33,642 nucleotides of DNA. It comes from Flavobacteriaceae bacterium (lineage in GTDB: Bacteria; Bacteroidota; Bacteroidia; Flavobacteriales; Flavobacteriaceae). The position numbers were made by a program, and so were the translations under genes. Location: NCBI GenBank assembly GCA_002723075.1, contig PBNJ01000012.1:11418-45059 (forward strand), read 5' to 3'. The notes below the pieces were generated by a model. It ran no database searches and had not been told where the DNA came from. It saw nothing but the letters and a program-made list of their open reading frames with translations. This document shows, piece by piece, positions 33,623 to 33,642 of this stretch. Numbering within the stretch: the stretch's first letter is position 1; each line of letters opens with the position of its first letter.

Positions 33623-33642
33623 ATGTCGACTCCTTTAAATAA
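33623..33642 (+). CDS. Possible start of a rightward gene, cut by the window edge
   Basis: An ATG at 33623 opens a frame reading MSTPLN before the sequence ends. It is divergent from ruvB, across a gap of 126 bases (33497-33622) that is AT-rich and holds no other gene that I can see. Six codons cannot identify a product, and the ATG may be chance. No clear TAnnTTTG box precedes it. Confidence 0.22.

Noticed and set aside
1-33642. Mobile element, prophage, CRISPR array, restriction or toxin-antitoxin system
   Set aside because: No transposase, integrase, repeat array or paired small genes of that kind were found; every gene of size belongs to a core family.

Overview
The window is a stretch of core chromosome from a member of the Bacteroidota, most probably the Flavobacteriaceae. 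Three things point there. It carries the type IX secretion gene sprA. It has the marker order hydrolase-pdxJ-(ACT-like)-nadK-DUF6089-uppS-bamA-ompH-ompH-murI. Several genes are preceded by the TAnnTTTG promoter element typical of this phylum. Base composition looks even and gene density is high. I saw no insertion sequence, prophage, CRISPR array, tRNA or rRNA. The genus cannot be named from what I can see.

Region 1 (1-8180): the start of tig (partial), a hydrolase and pdxJ run leftwards. From about 1750 a rightward run encodes an ACT-like remnant of a CBS-domain protein, NAD kinase, a DUF6089 outer-membrane beta-barrel protein, isoprenyl diphosphate synthase, BamA and two Skp/OmpH-like periplasmic chaperones. 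It ends in a strong intrinsic terminator. Apart from NAD kinase and the ACT-like protein, this is an envelope-assembly operon.

Region 2 (8186-11097): murI converges on a gamma-carbonic-anhydrase-like gene with overlapping ends. A NifU-domain protein in turn converges on tsaB with overlapping ends.

Region 3 (11128-16899, leftward): a five-gene tripartite efflux pump, transcribed as ABC ATPase, two MacB-like permeases, membrane-fusion adaptor and TolC.

Region 4 (17075-22070, leftward): a cytochrome oxidase cluster, transcribed as ctaB (heme O synthase), two subunit III genes, subunit IV, a thioredoxin/SCO-like protein without a CxxxC motif, SCO1/SenC, a DUF420 membrane protein and a 71-residue CxxC membrane protein. 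Subunits I and II are not in the window.

Region 5 (22081-33496, leftward): tonB-like gene with a clear terminator, and the run ruvB-queG, then ruvA-sprA-gcvH-vanZ behind its own promoter-like site. Most of the length is sprA (2425 residues).

The window is essentially ordinary housekeeping DNA, and I found no convincing undescribed system. The points most worth a second look are the CBS-less ACT-like gene before nadK, at least six genes that appear to use GTG or TTG starts, promoter elements that imply extremely short leaders, and the two little-characterised proteins inside the oxidase cluster.
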